From the NCBI GenBank assembly GCA_003170935.1, contig PMYA01000151.1, forward strand, positions 1 to 8,331: a stretch of DNA of 8,331 nt, read 5' to 3'. The DNA is from Methanobacteriota archaeon. Lineage in GTDB: Archaea > Halobacteriota > Bog-38 > Methanoflorentales > Methanoflorentaceae. Of this stretch, positions 6,659 through 8,331 are shown one piece after another. The notes under the pieces are model-generated. The model was not told where the DNA came from and searched no databases. It worked only from the letters and a program-made list of their open reading frames with translations. Position 1 is the stretch's first letter, and each line of letters begins with the position of its first letter. The position numbers and the translations under genes are program-made.

Positions 6659-8254
6659 TCAGGTAGCCGTTCGCTCGTGTTCTGTTAGATAATCAAGTAC
6701 TTGCGCCGTCGGTCCGATGGAGATAATCTTGCCCCCGCGCATGAGGGCTGCCCGGTCACAGACCTGCTCAACGAAATCGAGGTCGTGTGAAACAATCATA
6801 AAAGTCTCGCCCGTTTCTGCACGAGCCGTCAGAATTGAGTTGGACACGTCTTTCTTGGTGATAGGATCCATCGTTCCTGTTGGCTCATCGAGTATTACGA
6901 GGTTAGGCTCGCGAATCATAACTTGGGCGAGAGCCACTCGATGTCGTTCCCCTTGGCTCAGCTCGTCGGGAACTTTTGTAAGTATGCCCTCACTCTTCGT
7001 CTCATTAAATCCCGCTGCCATCAGGGTCTGTACCGCTTTGTGTTCCGACAATTCGGCAGGCAGTTCTAGCCCAATACTGCTCGTCAGGTTGTCTAAAACG
7101 TCGCGGAATGGATAAAGATCATATTCTTGATAAAGAATGCCGATATATGGCTTCGCTCTTCCTCGGTTGTTCGGACCGGGTAAAGTCATATCCACCCAGT
7201 CATCACCTACGCGTACGAGCACTTCCCCGTTCGTTGGTTCGAGCACGCCCGCGATAATCTTCGAAACACTTGTCTTTCCGGCCCCACTTAATCCGATTAG
7301 GCCAAAAATTTCGCCTTCTTGGATGTTGAAAGAAACGTTGTTCACCGCCCTGATCACTCCGCGATCGAGTGTTACATACTTCTTTTCCAGCTCTTCGACT
7401 TTGACTATCGTCTCGCCAGAAGTGACCTCTCGTTTCTTTATCTCTCCTACGGTACTCAAAAAATAATCGACAACCTCTTTAGGAGCCCCTTCCTTGGTGA
7501 TCATTCCATCTTCCAGCAGAATGGCTCTATCAGCTATTGATTCAATATCTTCAGGAAGGTGGGAGGTGACGAGTACCGCCATTTCATTCGTTTTGGCCTC
7601 GTTCTGGATTACCTTATGAATAATCTCTGCAGTCTTCCGATCCAAAGTGCCTGTAGGCTCATCAGCGAGCAAGATGATCGGCGATTTTGCCAGCTGACGG
7701 GCTAAAACAACCCTTTGTTTCTCCCCCCCGCTTAAATCGCGGGCCATATGCATCATACGGTGTGATAGCTTCACCTTGTCGATGAGCTCAGATGCTTTGT
7801 AAATTGCCTCAGAATCGCCGTAACCGCGTTCTGTAAAGTTTCTCATAACGTTTTCGATAGCCCGCTCGTCCCCATAGAGGGCGAATGTGCGCTGGAGCAT
7901 TATCGCGATTCTGTCCCTAACGTCCTTTAACAAATCGCTCTCATCATCAGGCCACGCATCGACTCGGGACAACTGCATTGTTCCGGCACACACGGGACAG
8001 GGTTGACCGACTCGACTGGGCACGTCGACGTGTCGACAGTTCTGGCAATACGCAACGTTGTAATAGATCTTGCCGCTTGTGGGCTTGTACTCTTTCATCC
8101 CCCGTATTGCGTGGAGTAAAACGGTTTTTCCAGCCCCGCTTTTCCCAATAATCCCTAATACTTCTCCCTCTTCTAAAGTGAAGTTAATTCCTTTGAGAAC
8201 CTCGACGTCTCCGAACGTTTTTACCAGGTTCTCAACTTCTATCAAGACGGCCAT
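6659..8254 (-). CDS. atwA: MCR activation system component A2 (AtwA), soluble double ABC ATPase
   Basis: Component A2 is the ATP-binding protein required for reductive activation of MCR. Its 531 residues hold two complete ABC ATPase domains and no membrane segment. Domain 1 has Walker A GKSGAGKT (37-44), Q121, signature LSGGE (174-178), Walker B ending DEP (198-200) and H232. Domain 2 has Walker A GLSGAGKT (321-328), Q376, signature LSQGE (432-436), Walker B ending DEP (456-458) and H490. Both sites look competent. Between Walker A and the Q-loop of domain 1 is an insertion with C70-x2-C73 and C86-x2-C89, a zinc-ribbon-like module. A generic ABC transporter ATPase is excluded by this insertion, the marker neighbours and the absence of a permease. 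It is the first gene of the operon. AAGGAGG (8265-8271) lies ten bases before the ATG, slightly far but strong. Confidence 0.95.
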   Translation of the reverse strand: MAVLIEVENLVKTFGDVEVLKGINFTLEEGEVLGIIGKSGAGKTVLLHAIRGMKEYKPTSGKIYYNVAYCQNCRHVDVPSRVGQPCPVCAGTMQLSRVDAWPDDESDLLKDVRDRIAIMLQRTFALYGDERAIENVMRNFTERGYGDSEAIYKASELIDKVKLSHRMMHMARDLSGGEKQRVVLARQLAKSPIILLADEPTGTLDRKTAEIIHKVIQNEAKTNEMAVLVTSHLPEDIESIADRAILLEDGMITKEGAPKEVVDYFLSTVGEIKKREVTSGETIVKVEELEKKYVTLDRGVIRAVNNVSFNIQEGEIFGLIGLSGAGKTSVSKIIAGVLEPTNGEVLVRVGDDWVDMTLPGPNNRGRAKPYIGILYQEYDLYPFRDVLDNLTSSIGLELPAELSEHKAVQTLMAAGFNETKSEGILTKVPDELSQGERHRVALAQVMIREPNLVILDEPTGTMDPITKKDVSNSILTARAETGETFMIVSHDLDFVEQVCDRAALMRGGKIISIGPTAQVLDYLTEHERTAT

Positions 8255-8280
8255 TACAGCATTGCCTCCTTCGACCCCAT
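8254..8280 (-). other. Possible 8-codon uORF in the atwA leader
   Basis: An ATG at 8280 opens a frame of eight codons (MGSKEAML) whose TAA shares its last base with the atwA start, as TAATG. The frame can be extended upstream to another ATG at 8302, giving 15 codons, but that start probably lies before the transcription start. The atwA ribosome-binding site AAGGAGG lies inside the uORF. It could couple or meter translation of atwA, or be chance in a short leader. Confidence 0.25.
8265..8271 (-). promoter_or_regulatory. Ribosome-binding site of atwA
   Basis: AAGGAGG on the - strand, complementary to the 3' end of archaeal 16S rRNA, sits ten bases before the ATG at 8254. It supports that start over the out-of-frame ATG at 8262, which is only two bases away from it. 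Confidence 0.7.
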
Positions 8281-8281
8281 G

Positions 8282-8293
8282 CCGTTATAACGG
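8282..8293. promoter_or_regulatory. Perfect 12-bp palindrome, candidate operator of the activation operon
   Basis: CCGTTATAACGG is a perfect inverted repeat with no spacer. It lies 27 bases upstream of the atwA start codon and coincides with the transcription start predicted from the A/T-rich box at 8312-8319. A dimeric regulator bound here would block initiation. No regulator is encoded in the window and no second copy of this sequence was seen before mmp10. Confidence 0.35.
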
Positions 8294-8305
8294 TTATTCA
8301 TAATA

Positions 8306-8320
8306 ATGTTTTTTAATATG
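8306..8320 (-). promoter_or_regulatory. Candidate promoter of the atwA-mmp7 operon
   Basis: On the - strand CATATTAAAAAAC includes a TATA-like ATATTAAA at 8312-8319. Initiation about 25 bases downstream, near 8287-8291, would give a leader of about 35 bases containing the AAGGAGG site. The BRE region is not purine-rich, which weakens the call. This is the only A/T-rich stretch between atwA and the window edge. Confidence 0.4.
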
Positions 8321-8331
8321 CCGGGTAAGAG

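Noticed and set aside
6659..8254. Reading the double ABC protein as a nutrient or drug transporter ATPase
   Set aside because: No permease or binding-protein gene is adjacent, the Cys4 insertion is specific, and all neighbours are MCR activation or marker genes, so A2 is the better call.

Overview
This window comes from an archaeon that makes methyl-coenzyme M reductase (MCR): a methanogen, or an anaerobic methane or alkane oxidiser. All eight genes belong to families known as MCR maturation, MCR activation or 'methanogenesis marker' proteins. These families are essentially confined to MCR-bearing archaea. Promoter-like A/T boxes, oligo-T terminator candidates, compact overlapping genes and some GTG starts also fit an archaeon. 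The genus cannot be read from the sequence, and MCR works in both directions, so the window does not say whether methane is made or consumed.

Layout. The first ~80 bases hold oligo-T tracts and a TATA-like box. They are followed on the + strand by mmp10 (84-1319), the cobalamin-dependent radical SAM enzyme that C-methylates an arginine of McrA. A 60-base convergent spacer (1320-1379) follows. The rest is one long operon on the - strand, read from right to left: atwA (component A2, double ABC ATPase, 8254-6659), mmp3 (6642-5122), mmp6 (5057-4611), mmp5 (4618-4160), mmp15 (4163-2913), mmp17 (2864-2301) and mmp7 (2300-1380). Junctions are tight: an 8-base overlap, a 4-base GTGA overlap, one zero-base junction, and gaps of 16, 48 and 64 bases. 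The 64-base gap before mmp6 carries a TATA-like box and may be an internal promoter. No stretch over 300 bases lacks a gene, and I see no RNA genes, mobile elements or CRISPR.

How the genes work together. The nickel of coenzyme F430 in MCR must be reduced to Ni(I) in an ATP-dependent reaction. A2, Mmp3, Mmp7 and Mmp17, together with McrC, are known parts of that activation complex. McrC is not encoded here and must lie elsewhere, commonly in the mcr operon. Mmp15 is an ASKHA ATPase of the 2-hydroxyacyl-CoA dehydratase activator type, so the operon encodes a second ATP-driven, probably Fe-S-bearing protein besides A2. Mmp5 and Mmp6 have no established function but carry striking invariant-looking motifs ([11 protein letters not shown]; a GD-RRCRA-RGGGPRPG block). 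mmp10, in convergent orientation, links covalent maturation of McrA to its reductive activation.

The points most worth a second look are: the N-terminal part of Mmp15, which resembles part of the dehydratase subunit that such activators normally serve; two cyclophilin-like segments in Mmp3; the four-cysteine insertion in the first ABC domain of A2; and a perfect 12-bp palindrome with a tiny stop/start-overlapping uORF in the atwA leader.
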